From NCBI RefSeq assembly GCF_018131075.1, contig NZ_JAFCLS010000026.1:1-64000 (forward strand): a DNA stretch of 64,000 nt, read 5' to 3'. Source of the DNA: Bradyrhizobium sp. JYMT SZCCT0428 (GTDB taxonomy: Bacteria; Pseudomonadota; Alphaproteobacteria; Rhizobiales; Xanthobacteraceae). Positions within the stretch are counted from its first letter, which is position 1, and every line of letters begins with the position of its first letter. The notes beneath the pieces are model-generated. The model made no database searches. It saw only the letters and a program-made list of their open reading frames with translations, and was not told the origin of the DNA. The translations under genes were made by a program, and so were the position numbers. Below, one piece after another: positions 1 to 7,791 of the stretch.

Positions 1-118
1 GCCGCACCTAATTGATCGATCAGTGTAATGATCCGGGATTCATCGGGCATCGCCAGCAAATATCCCGTCGTATTTTCTGCTCGCCGTTTTGTCAGTAATT
101 TGTCTAGGCGCTTGGCCG
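1..118 (-). pseudogene. Tyrosine recombinase relic, C-terminal part
   Basis: On the minus strand this stretch encodes part of the catalytic half of a phage-type integrase, from the motif AKRLDKLL towards the C-terminus, and runs off the left edge. It matches 11060-11177, inside the intact integrase gene, with one difference (G at 95, A at 11154). Homology stops abruptly at 118, where an oppositely oriented N-terminal fragment begins. The N-terminal half of the protein is therefore missing on this side. Whether the gene is complete further left cannot be seen. Confidence 0.8.
1..118. repeat. 118-bp direct repeat, copy 1 (copy 2 at 11060-11177)
   Basis: Positions 1-118 and 11060-11177 agree at all but one base and lie in the same orientation, offset by 11,059 bp. 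The repeat may extend further left, outside the window. It is internal to an integrase coding sequence. It brackets the accessory genes between 0.3 and 10.8 kb, so homologous recombination between the copies could delete them. Confidence 0.9.
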
Positions 119-119
119 A

Positions 120-371
120 CTCACCATTTTCAGGCGATCTGGCATCTATTACGCACGGCTGCGCACATCGGCGTCTGCAAAGTACATCACCCGATCGCTG
201 AAGACCACTAATGAGCAGGTTGCCATCGTCCTGGGTCGCAGACTGCTGTTCCAACTGGAACGGAGAGCCGATCAGGGTCTGCCGGCAAAATCCAAGTCAT
301 TCGCTGCCGTCATCGACGATTACATCCGCTTTCGTGAGCGGGATCTACTTGATCTCAATCGATTTTTTTGA
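120..371 (+). pseudogene. Tyrosine recombinase relic, N-terminal fragment
   Basis: Read from 120 on the plus strand, the frame gives LTIFRRSGIYYARLRTS and then the motif VIDDYIRFRERD. These match residues 12-86 of the intact integrase at 10852-12021, but the DNA is only roughly 80% alike, so this comes from a different, diverged integrase. Homology ends near 343 and the frame stops at TGA 369-371. There is no start codon. The fragment points away from the C-terminal relic at 1-118, so the two pieces cannot form one gene. Confidence 0.8.
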
Positions 372-710
372 AGTCTCAACATCAGAACCGGGTGTGTCAT
401 AAAGTTCTTTCAGTTGGCGACTTGCTGTCTCGAACTGCGCATTCAGGAACTGCGCCTGAAGATTTGCAGCTTCCTGCAAGTCACTGCATCGAAGCAAATT
501 TCGGGCATGATCAAATGCTGCATTCATATTCTGCGCTCCCATTGAGAGCAGTTTCTTCGAAAAGTCTGTTGTCGGATTGGGAACGACTGAAGCCAATTTG
601 TCGGCGGCTTCAATTAGGCGGTACACACCTTGTTCCGCTTGCTCGATGGCCTTCTCGACCATCTCTTTCACCTGTTCTGGGATTTGTATACTCGATTTCG
701 ATTCAGCCAT
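345..710 (-). CDS. Phasin family protein
   Basis: A 121-residue, mostly helical, amphipathic protein with the phasin layout: a short N-terminal region (VKEMVEKAIEQAEQGVYRL), then long helices with regular Ala, Gln and Leu spacing (FDHARNLLRCSDLQEAANLQAQFL). Phasins coat polyhydroxyalkanoate granules or act as related granule or membrane-surface proteins. It lacks cysteine motifs and a signal peptide, so it should be cytoplasmic. Its last codons overlap the 3' end of the integrase fragment on the other strand, so its C-terminus lies at a rearrangement junction. It sits in the island, away from the PHB genes at 47.8-50.9 kb. The family call is fairly secure, the partner granule is not known. 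Confidence 0.75.
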   Translation of the reverse strand: MAESKSSIQIPEQVKEMVEKAIEQAEQGVYRLIEAADKLASVVPNPTTDFSKKLLSMGAQNMNAAFDHARNLLRCSDLQEAANLQAQFLNAQFETASRQLKELYDTPGSDVETSKKSIEIK

Positions 711-803
711 TTAACAACACCTTCGCAATCCGGTCAGCAGCCTACGGACATCAATTGTTTGTCCTTCTACTCCTCATGGCATGATGCGAAAAAAGAGGCC
801 TTT

Positions 804-1769
804 TCAGTTGAGTTCTTTTAGAAACCTGACCAGCGCTGCGTTTATCTCTTCTGGTCGCTCTTGCTGGGTCCAATGCCCACAGCCGGGGAGCATAATTGTT
901 TCTCGGAGTTGCGGGACGAATTGGCGCAAGTTCGGAATCAGTTTATCTGCGCCCGGGAATCGAACTACCAGGTCGCGGTCGCCCACAACGTAGAGTGCTG
1001 GAACGGTCACCTTTGCGCCTGCCCAAGGCGCGAGCAGCGACCAGTTACGGTCCGCGTTTCGATACCAGTTCAAGCCACCCCTGAACCCGGTTCGCTTGTA
1101 TTCGTTCGCATAGAAATCAATATCGTCCTCGGTAATCTCAGCCGGGAGATCGCCTACCAACGGCGCTATTGCGTCTATCCATCCGCCGTTCCTTGGAACC
1201 ATTCCCACCGCGCCCTTCCCGGGGGTGGAATTTCCACTCAAGCCGAGAAGCGCTACGCTTAGCGTACGTTTCGGATCACGTTCGAATTCAGCTTCCGCTA
1301 TGCCCGGTTCTTGGAAGTACAACTGGTAGAAAATGGCGTCGTCGGTTTGGGGCATGACGGTGGTGGGAGCTACATCGCCGCGTGGACGGAATGGAACGCT
1401 AAGACCAACAACACCTCTGAACTTATCGGGTCGAAATAGAGCTGAATGCCAAGCCACCGGTGCGCCCCAATCGTGTCCGACGATGACCGCATCCGTAAAA
1501 CCAAGCCCCTCGACAAGACCTACCACGTCACCGGTCAGGTGAAGCATGGTGTATTGGTCAATTGCTTCTGGTTTGTCGGTTTGGCCATAGCCGCGCATGT
1601 CAGGTGCGACAGCGCAGTAGCCAGCGCTTGCCAATGCTTTGATTTGATGCCGCCACGAATACCAAGATTCGGGAAATCCATGACATAGGAGCACGAGGGG
1701 GCCTTCGCCTGCCATCGCGACATGCATCTTGATCCCATTGGTCGTGACAAACCTGTGCGTGATTTCCAA
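804..1769 (-). CDS. Alpha/beta hydrolase, epoxide hydrolase-like
   Basis: A 321-residue alpha/beta-hydrolase. The oxyanion-hole motif HGFPE is at residues 30-34 and the nucleophile elbow GHDWGA at 98-103, with Asp100 as nucleophile. An acid candidate lies in VVGDRD near 262-266 and the catalytic His in GCGHW near 299. Aspartate rather than serine at the elbow, with HGFPE, is typical of soluble epoxide hydrolases and haloalkane dehalogenases. A lid-domain Tyr in GGLNWYRNADRNW favours epoxide hydrolase. The length is normal for the family and it has no signal peptide. The natural substrate is not apparent. It is an isolated gene in the island, followed upstream by a fossil integrase fragment. 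Confidence 0.85.
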   Translation of the reverse strand: MEITHRFVTTNGIKMHVAMAGEGPLVLLCHGFPESWYSWRHQIKALASAGYCAVAPDMRGYGQTDKPEAIDQYTMLHLTGDVVGLVEGLGFTDAVIVGHDWGAPVAWHSALFRPDKFRGVVGLSVPFRPRGDVAPTTVMPQTDDAIFYQLYFQEPGIAEAEFERDPKRTLSVALLGLSGNSTPGKGAVGMVPRNGGWIDAIAPLVGDLPAEITEDDIDFYANEYKRTGFRGGLNWYRNADRNWSLLAPWAGAKVTVPALYVVGDRDLVVRFPGADKLIPNLRQFVPQLRETIMLPGCGHWTQQERPEEINAALVRFLKELN

Positions 1770-1887
1770 AGTTGCCCCCTATCAATCGTGCTTGTGATTT
1801 GAGCGTACAGGGTCTCGATTAGGCTGAAAGTATTTCTCGAAGGCCCGCTTGGTCGTGGGCAGCCCCATTCCAACGCCCCTTCGTCAT

Positions 1888-1929
1888 GCGTTCACCACAT
1901 AGAAGCGACGCAAGCTGTACACCGACTAC
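1888..1929 (-). pseudogene. Short tyrosine recombinase relic (R-H motif region)
   Basis: About 42 bp that align without gaps, at about three quarters identity by eye, to 10976-11017, the box II region of the intact integrase. On the minus strand they read GVYSLRRFYVVNA against SIYSFRHFYAVNA, followed at once by a stop. Too short to be functional. It lies between the epoxide-hydrolase-like gene and the SnoaL-like gene and supports repeated integration events in this island. Confidence 0.6.
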
Positions 1930-2002
1930 GCGAGGCCCCAGCGTGGCAACTGTTTCAATAAATGGGCATCATTTCTTGAGAACTTCGGGCGGCACCGTCC
2001 GC

Positions 2003-2419
2003 TCAGGCCCAGCCTAGTTCCTTTAGTGCCATTCCAGAATGCCAAATCTTCGTCATGTGGCTGATCTTGTCGCCGGTGAACTGCATCACATAGACGTAAT
2101 CCGAGGTCGTCTTTTTGCCCGTCGGTTCGCACGGACCACCGGGACCGGTGTGAGTCCCCGAAAAGACACCGTATGCAGCGACGTTGTTTCGCTCGGTATC
2201 AGTGGCAAAGGATTTCACCTCATAACTGCCGTCCGGCATAATCGTCATTAGTCCTTTCATCCAATCCGTGTATTCCGCGAGTGATTTGATGCCTACAAGC
2301 GGTTCGGCTTGTGCGGCGAAGGTCGCATTCGGAGCGCAGTAAGCCTTGCAGGCTTCCCACCCCTTTCCAGTTTCGCATGCTGCAAAGAAACGGTTAGCAA
2401 CATCTGTGATGGACGCCAT
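2003..2419 (-). CDS. SnoaL/NTF2-like protein
   Basis: A 138-residue protein with the cone-shaped NTF2/SnoaL pattern: an N-terminal helix (VANRFFAACETGKGWEACKAY), then strands including FSGTHTGPGG and YVYVMQFTGDKISHMTKIWHSG. Members are ketosteroid-isomerase-like enzymes, polyketide cyclases or ligand-binding proteins. The conserved FSGTHTG stretch and the closing KIWHSGMALKELGW are typical of the SnoaL-like branch. No signal peptide is present. The gene stands alone on the minus strand in the island. Only the fold can be assigned, not the substrate. Confidence 0.7.
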   Translation of the reverse strand: MASITDVANRFFAACETGKGWEACKAYCAPNATFAAQAEPLVGIKSLAEYTDWMKGLMTIMPDGSYEVKSFATDTERNNVAAYGVFSGTHTGPGGPCEPTGKKTTSDYVYVMQFTGDKISHMTKIWHSGMALKELGWA

Positions 2420-2986
2420 GCCTGCCTCCCTACCGATTCTAATTTTACGTCTAGAATTTGCCTGAGCTTGGCGCTTTTCGCTGTGGTGAGGTTGATCATC
2501 ATTGTCGTCGAGATAGCGCTATCAACGCTCCTTCAGGATGAAGACCCAATAAGCTTAGCTGAAATTCTCTACCCTACTGGCTACGTCGGAAAGTGATCTC
2601 CGAAACGCAGTCTCTGATCTTCGAATTCAGACACGTCGAACTGTTGCCCGGCTATAAACTTGCCAACCAAATCGCTCCAACAGGCGAGCTTTATCGACTG
2701 TAGCATCTGGGCCGATGCGAACAGTGACGACGCTCTGTTCGTTTTTCGATGCGTGAATGGTGAACGTCATTGGCACCTTACCGAAGGACGAGCATACACT
2801 ATCTTGCGGGAATTTAGAGGCGGCGTGATAGCGCAGGCGTATTGCGGTGCATCAATTCGATGACCACCGCACGGACCCGACGTTCACACGCCAAATGTGA
2901 CGACCGAGGCTGCTGGTTGCAGGAGAAAAAAGAGAGAGAGCCCTAGCTTGGCCATTCGTCTGTCGGCTACTCAGCTCGCTAAATGG
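2420..2986. other. Gene-poor stretch, no convincing gene
   Basis: This 567-bp gap holds only a short plus-strand frame from a TTG at 2660 to 2863 (67 codons, with the motif DDALFVFRCVNGERHW). It has no clear ribosome site. It could be a decayed small gene, since a DDAAFVF motif also occurs in the small protein at 21095-21313, but the match is too short to rely on. I see no RNA gene or clear terminator. Confidence 0.4.
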
Positions 2987-3517
2987 TCAGGTCAAAGTAA
3001 GTTTTTGAAGGCCCGGTGCTGTGCCACCCCGCTGAAAAACAAGAAGATCAAGGGAAGGCGGTTCTGCTCCCGTTAGAATTGATAGGCATGCATGTGCCTG
3101 TCCACGGTGATGCGTCTGATGATTGAACAGATGCATCAAGATATCTCCGAGAACCTGCGACTGGGGCATTCCTGAGGTCGTTTTATAGCTGTGCAAACCT
3201 CTCAGCGCCGCTTCGTCGTATTTTTCGATTAGTGTTATGAGCCGTTCATCCTCTGCAATACGTGCACGGGTCAATTCCATGCGGTCTTCATACACGATGT
3301 CATCCAGGCGGTTTGGTTGATCCCCTTCACCTGTTAACCGCTTCAACCAGAGGCGGTCCATGAGCAACAGATGATTGAGTGTGCCGTGAAGGCTACCGAA
3401 GAATACGCCGATGTGAAGCCGGTAAGATGTTTCTGATAGATCGAGCACTGCGGCGTAAAGACGTGCGTTGGCCCACTTGTTGTAAGCCGCCAACTGTTTG
3501 AACCAATCGACTGACAT
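2987..3517 (-). CDS. DinB family protein
   Basis: A 176-residue four-helix-bundle protein of the DinB/YfiT superfamily. It opens with FKQLAAYNKWANARLY, typical of DinB helix 1. Metal-ligand histidines are visible in HGTLNHLL (about 44-49) and in the HLFNHQTHHRGQAH cluster (about 129-142), the usual three-His site. Relatives include thiol-dependent S-transferases that use mycothiol or bacillithiol, and proteins of unknown role. The name comes from a damage-inducible gene, but the family is not a DNA polymerase. The length is normal. It is probably cytoplasmic, and no operon partner is evident. Confidence 0.8.
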   Translation of the reverse strand: MSVDWFKQLAAYNKWANARLYAAVLDLSETSYRLHIGVFFGSLHGTLNHLLLMDRLWLKRLTGEGDQPNRLDDIVYEDRMELTRARIAEDERLITLIEKYDEAALRGLHSYKTTSGMPQSQVLGDILMHLFNHQTHHRGQAHACLSILTGAEPPSLDLLVFQRGGTAPGLQKLTLT

Positions 3518-3965
3518 AACCCTGTACCTGTAGCTAGGCAGCGGCCCGCTTGACTGTCCGAGCCGATCCGAGCCGGCAATTTCGCCAATTTAGTTCCAAA
3601 GTTCAGCAGAGATTTGTCGCGCTCGGCAATAGTTTCCCGTTAAGGCTCGGTGCTTATCGCCCTCGGGCGCCGACCCCTCGGTAGCCATCGGGAATTCGTT
3701 GTGATCGTTACGCTCACCCGTTCGCCCCATGACCGATTTGGCGCAATGCCCGCTCATTCGAGCTGCTTAATGCGTTCGTCAACGTCGGTAATGACGAACG
3801 TCACTGAAGGGCGGCTGCGAGCTGCTTCTCGTTGACCTGCAAGGCACCTGCCTCGAATTGGTTTTCAATCAACCTTTGCTGGGTTGAGTATCAGCTCCCG
3901 CCCAAGCAAAACAACTTTACGAGCGGGTGGTGCCCGTTCCTTGATGACATAAGGACCTGGCAGAA
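3518..3965. other. Intergenic stretch without a supported gene
   Basis: About 450 bp between two minus-strand genes. Short frames occur on both strands, but none has a ribosome site and a recognisable product. A minus-strand stretch reading FVITDVDERIKQLE near 3770-3810 could be a fossil coding fragment, but it is too short to assign. No repeat or RNA was recognised. Confidence 0.35.
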
Positions 3966-4463
3966 TTACTTACCGGGCTTCAAGGATTTTGCGGTGTCAA
4001 AATGTTTCCGCAACGTATCGATCTGGCCCGAAGCATATTCACCGGCTGGATCCTTAAGCTTGGACGCCTTCATGTATTCGGCGATATCTTTCTGGTGGTC
4101 GGCAACCATGTGAGTGGCGAACATTTTGTCAAAAGCCGAACCGGACATTTTTGCCATCTTATCATAGTCGGCCTTTTGCTTCGCATTTGGTCCGGTTGGT
4201 GGATTCACCCCCAGGCCCTTGGCAGCATCCAAAGCCTTCTGATTGGCGGCGGCGTGGTCTGCGGAAAGCATTTTTCCATACGACTTGACGTCATCGCTTT
4301 GACCATTCTTTTGTGCAAGGTCTCCCATGCTGACTTCTGCGAAATTGCCCTCGATTGCCTTCTTGAGGAATGTCTGGCTCGGCTTGTCTTTCGCAGATGC
4401 ATTGGCAATCGAGATTGCCAGCAGGAGGGTTACTGTCCCAAGGAATGATAAGTGTCTGTTCAT
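3966..4463 (-). CDS. DUF4142 domain protein, secreted
   Basis: A 165-residue protein starting at ATG 4463, chosen because a GGGAG ribosome site precedes it and a signal peptide follows at once (hydrophobic FLGTVTLLLAISIANASA, cleavage after about residue 24). The mature part is an all-alpha, ferritin-like DUF4142 domain: FLKKAIEGNFAEVSMGDLAQ, then SADHAAANQKAL and a late HMVADHQKDIAEY. DUF4142 proteins are periplasmic or outer-membrane-associated and common in rhizobia. Their biochemical role is not established. Transcribed alone on the minus strand, downstream of the kinase/phosphatase operon. Confidence 0.8.
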   Translation of the reverse strand: MNRHLSFLGTVTLLLAISIANASAKDKPSQTFLKKAIEGNFAEVSMGDLAQKNGQSDDVKSYGKMLSADHAAANQKALDAAKGLGVNPPTGPNAKQKADYDKMAKMSGSAFDKMFATHMVADHQKDIAEYMKASKLKDPAGEYASGQIDTLRKHFDTAKSLKPGK

Positions 4464-4625
4464 AGGCGTTCTCCCATAGATATATTTCCTGAAACGTTCC
4501 AGTAAACGAAGAGGTTCCAAATCGGGCCCGATGGCACAAACCCTTCGGGTAGGCGGTCATCCTGTACAAGGACCGCAGGCCCGGCAATTGAACAAGCGCA
4601 CCGCTGTCAACGCTTCGGCCGGGTT

Positions 4626-5180
4626 TCAATAGCCAAGCAGCAGCGCTCCAAAATTTGAACCAAGCAATGAGAGCAAGAAAAAGAAGAACATGAAAAGCAA
4701 AATGACCCTAAAGCAGCCACCTGCTATTCTCGGGGTGGTGGGGCTATAAGTGTAATCAGATGAATCCGGCACTCGGGGGCCGGTTACGGCCCCACCAAGT
4801 ATACGACGCAACCTATCTAGGGCCCTTGCCCGCGCTACCAATTCATCACTTACAAGGATTTCATCGGAATGAGTGGGTCTTGAGCCCCAAGGCCCCCGTC
4901 TTTTCGGAGTTGCCGGGCTTCGAGATGGAGCATCGCTAGTCCTGGCGCTTCTTCTAGCACCACCGCTTCGGACGGTCCCTACGGTAGGCCGGGTTGGCGG
5001 CGGACTTATAGTTACGCCGTATTCAGCCCCACATTGTGCGCACTTCGGGCCGTCTAACCAGCGGCCCGGATCGTGGTTCTTACAGAAGTACCGAACCTGG
5101 CCCTCATGACAGGCCTCGCACACCCCGCGAACGGAATGCGAAGTACCGCAGTTGTCGCATCGCAAGACTACGGCACTCAT
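4626..5180 (-). CDS. Zinc-ribbon protein with C-terminal membrane anchor
   Basis: A 184-residue protein I do not recognise as a named family. The N-terminal 50 residues carry zinc-binding pairs: C8/C11, C21/C24, C33 with H36, and C47/C50, enough for two ribbons or one RING-like cross-brace. A basic, Ser/Pro-rich linker of about 90 residues follows. The C-terminus (about 156-184) is one very hydrophobic segment rich in Phe and Leu, so the protein is probably tail-anchored with its zinc domain in the cytoplasm. Its ATG overlaps the phosphatase stop in an ATGA (5177-5180), indicating translational coupling. It is the last gene of the vWA/kinase/phosphatase operon and may tether that complex to the membrane (inference). 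Confidence 0.75.
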   Translation of the reverse strand: MSAVVLRCDNCGTSHSVRGVCEACHEGQVRYFCKNHDPGRWLDGPKCAQCGAEYGVTISPPPTRPTVGTVRSGGARRSARTSDAPSRSPATPKRRGPWGSRPTHSDEILVSDELVARARALDRLRRILGGAVTGPRVPDSSDYTYSPTTPRIAGGCFRVILLFMFFFFLLSLLGSNFGALLLGY

Positions 5181-6463
5181 GATGCGTCACAAGCTTGAGG
5201 TTCGGAAACCTCTGGGTAAAACTCTCGAATCAGATGGGGTGGGATATGGAGGCGAAACACCTGAGGTAACGAATTCTCGGTATAAAGTGCTACGGTCGGA
5301 AGCCGTTCATGGGAGCCCAGAAACTCTCTAGAAAGGCGCCTGGATAAGGCCACAGTAGTCAGAACGGGGTTCGCTTTGTATGCGGCGTAAAGCTGATAGC
5401 GCTCATCAACATGGTCGTGACCCCTCACCATATGTGTCACGGGACGCCCCAAAGAGGCCGCGACCGAACAGAACGCTGAAAAATCTTCATGACCGAATTG
5501 ACTGCCCCGGGTAAAGCGGTTTGGTAGTTTTTTCCGGGCAGTCGGGTGGGCTCGGGCCCACACGAAGTCTGATAAGCAGGATGGAGCGTTCCAGTCTCCG
5601 GTCTCTCTGAGCATGCAATGTAGGTCGGCCAAAGGAAAACCTCCATGCGCAACTAAAAGCCCGTCAGGAAAAAAGAGGGCACGGGGCGCATTCGCAAAAA
5701 GGCGTATAGCTAACTTTCCAGCGCCAACGATCGCATCGTCGGACAGATTGTTATTAAGGAACTCAGAGAAGTCCGATGGAGATACCGTGGACGTAAAACG
5801 GTTACCGTCGTGTCCAAGCGCCTCATCATGATTTCCAGCAATCACACAAATAGTTGCAGCGTGGGCCAGGATAAGCTCAAAAACACGAAGCAGCACCTCC
5901 AAACCAAAACCTTCGTCGTCGAATAGATCGCCGAGAAAAATAATCCGGGAATCGGGGGACCCATATTTCGGATGCGTAAGAATCAGGGATAAAGCGGATT
6001 CAAGCGCGAGCAGATCGCCATGAAGGTCCCCTATAAACCACAGTGGGGACTGGCCCGACTCTATTACATTAATGACTTTATCGTCCGGAAAAGCACGATG
6101 AGTATCAAATAACATCGTTTTTTCAGAAGCGCTGAGAAAGGCCTCTACTTTGCTAACGGTATCGGCGATCCGGCCGCGGATGCCAGTACCAATCATGAGC
6201 TGACTTATTGCGTGCCAATCTAAATCCTCAATATCAACGACGGGAAGGAATGACGGGGATGCACAATGGCCGCCGTCCTGCAAATCAGGGGTAATAGCCG
6301 TCGATTCCGGTGGGTCCCCCGTTGCGTGCTCCGCAGTTGAAGGTGCATTCAATTTTTCGAGGTTTCGATCGACAACTGGACCTGTCACCCCGTCAGATTG
6401 TGATGCATGGTCAGCCACTGTTTGGGGTTCGTCCTCCGAGTCGGGGCGGCCAATCACTGGCAT
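5177..6463 (-). CDS. PPP-family metallophosphatase (calcineurin-like)
   Basis: A 428-residue protein with all signature motifs of PPP-type serine/threonine phosphatases: GDLHG at 145-149, GDLFDDEG at 178-185, GNHD at 210-213, HGG at 273-275 and RGHDH at 347-351. These supply the two-metal site. A poorly conserved, acidic N-terminal extension of about 85 residues precedes the domain. The family removes phosphate from Ser/Thr. Coupling with the kinase gene upstream suggests it reverses that kinase's reactions. The start overlaps the kinase stop by one base (TGATG at 6461-6465) and the end overlaps the zinc-ribbon gene by four bases. No signal peptide is present, so it is cytoplasmic. Confidence 0.85.
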   Translation of the reverse strand: MPVIGRPDSEDEPQTVADHASQSDGVTGPVVDRNLEKLNAPSTAEHATGDPPESTAITPDLQDGGHCASPSFLPVVDIEDLDWHAISQLMIGTGIRGRIADTVSKVEAFLSASEKTMLFDTHRAFPDDKVINVIESGQSPLWFIGDLHGDLLALESALSLILTHPKYGSPDSRIIFLGDLFDDEGFGLEVLLRVFELILAHAATICVIAGNHDEALGHDGNRFTSTVSPSDFSEFLNNNLSDDAIVGAGKLAIRLFANAPRALFFPDGLLVAHGGFPLADLHCMLRETGDWNAPSCLSDFVWARAHPTARKKLPNRFTRGSQFGHEDFSAFCSVAASLGRPVTHMVRGHDHVDERYQLYAAYKANPVLTTVALSRRLSREFLGSHERLPTVALYTENSLPQVFRLHIPPHLIREFYPEVSEPQACDAS

Positions 6464-7773
6464 CAGCCGCCTCGCACTGCGAGTAGCATTTTGACAACGC
6501 CCTTTGCCTCTCGACCAACAGCGATCGAATCGCCTTCGCGGAGCACCACCGGTCCGGTAACCGCTGCCCCATTAAGCAAGGTTTCGTTGACCGTTCTTTC
6601 AAGTGGAGTCAGGACCCATTGACCTTGAGAGTTGCGGTCGAGGATACATTGCTTCGCATCCCAAAATTGGGCCTCTGGACCAAGCTGTTGCATAAGAGAG
6701 CGAGTTAGCTCTGTTCGAACCCCAAATTTCAGGGATCCCCCCTCGGCATTTTGGAGCTGCAACAAATCGGCGGTGATAGGCTCTCTTCGTTTTCTTCGAT
6801 CGCTGGCTGTCGGTGAGGACACGGTATCCATTGATGTCTCGCTCCGTTCCCGACTCGAATCGCTTCCGCTGAGAACGGCACGCAATTCGGAAGCTGTGGG
6901 GCGAAGGGTAGGATCAGAAGAAAGACAGCGGTGGATCGCCAAACTTACCGACGAGTTTTGGGCTGGCAGCGGCATGATCCCAACTAGCGGTAGAGGCTTA
7001 GCCTGATCTCCGAGTACCATTTTTGCATATTCCCCCTGATCTTCGCTCCAGTAAGGATGCCTACCCGCCAGCAGTTCTGAAAGAATTAGTCCGCAGGTGA
7101 AAATATCCGATCGGGCATCGGGCACTTGACGACGGGTGAGGTGCTCGGGGGAGCGGTAGTTATCGCTTCCGATGTATCCTTGATGACCGTGCCACGGCGC
7201 TCGATGGTCGGTCAGTAATGAGAAATCCATGTCAATAAGCTTGAGCTGATAGCCCGCTTTGATAGTTGGATCACGGATCAAGTAAATATTAGCTGGCTTA
7301 AGATCAGCATGCGCAATGTTAGATTGGTGCAGCGCTTCAATTCCGGCCATCAAGACTTTGGCCCAGGTAACATGCCGAGACCACACTGCTGGATTTTGGG
7401 TCGGAGCTACCTTTGATCTTCGGTGTTCATCGGCTTCGGCATCGAATATTTTTTGGAGATCGTCTCCATTCTTCACGAACTCAAAAGCCTGAAAATAGCA
7501 AGGACCGCCCCAGGTTTCCTCGAAGGCATCCAACTGGGCAACTGCGAAGCGAGCCGCCTTGCCCTTCTTCACACGTGATGAGAGCTCGCGCTGATAGGCA
7601 ACAAACGAATTATACCAAACGACGGTCGGCGCGGGAGATTTGTACTGCTTGAAGAAGACTAACTCCCCGGAAGGTGAAACAGCGCCGTACGAAATCGCCA
7701 TCATCCCAGGTCCGAAGACCTTCGTGATGCGGTAATCGCGGATAACGTCGCCGACTTTCAGCTTTTTTGCCAT
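6463..7773 (-). CDS. Serine/threonine protein kinase with C-terminal FHA-like domain
   Basis: A 436-residue Hanks-type kinase. Visible elements: a glycine loop that is degenerate (FGPGMMAISYG, 20-30), the ATP Lys42 in VFFKQYK, Glu63 of helix C, the catalytic loop HADLKPAN (155-162, Asp157), a DMD metal motif at 181-183 in place of DFG, and SPE at 208-210 in place of APE. All essential residues are present, so it is probably active. After a Ser-rich linker (about 305-335), residues 345-430 look like an FHA phosphothreonine-binding domain (NETLLNGAAV, LREGDSIAVG). There is no transmembrane segment. It lies between the vWA gene (18-bp gap) and the phosphatase (1-bp overlap), a typical kinase/phosphatase couple. 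Confidence 0.87.
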   Translation of the reverse strand: MAKKLKVGDVIRDYRITKVFGPGMMAISYGAVSPSGELVFFKQYKSPAPTVVWYNSFVAYQRELSSRVKKGKAARFAVAQLDAFEETWGGPCYFQAFEFVKNGDDLQKIFDAEADEHRRSKVAPTQNPAVWSRHVTWAKVLMAGIEALHQSNIAHADLKPANIYLIRDPTIKAGYQLKLIDMDFSLLTDHRAPWHGHQGYIGSDNYRSPEHLTRRQVPDARSDIFTCGLILSELLAGRHPYWSEDQGEYAKMVLGDQAKPLPLVGIMPLPAQNSSVSLAIHRCLSSDPTLRPTASELRAVLSGSDSSRERSETSMDTVSSPTASDRRKRREPITADLLQLQNAEGGSLKFGVRTELTRSLMQQLGPEAQFWDAKQCILDRNSQGQWVLTPLERTVNETLLNGAAVTGPVVLREGDSIAVGREAKGVVKMLLAVRGG

Positions 7774-7791
7774 AACAGGGTAGCTCTCTCC

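Noticed and set aside
2660..2863. Small frame with DDALFVF motif
   Set aside because: TTG start, no ribosome site, no family. Kept only as a remark in the gap entry.
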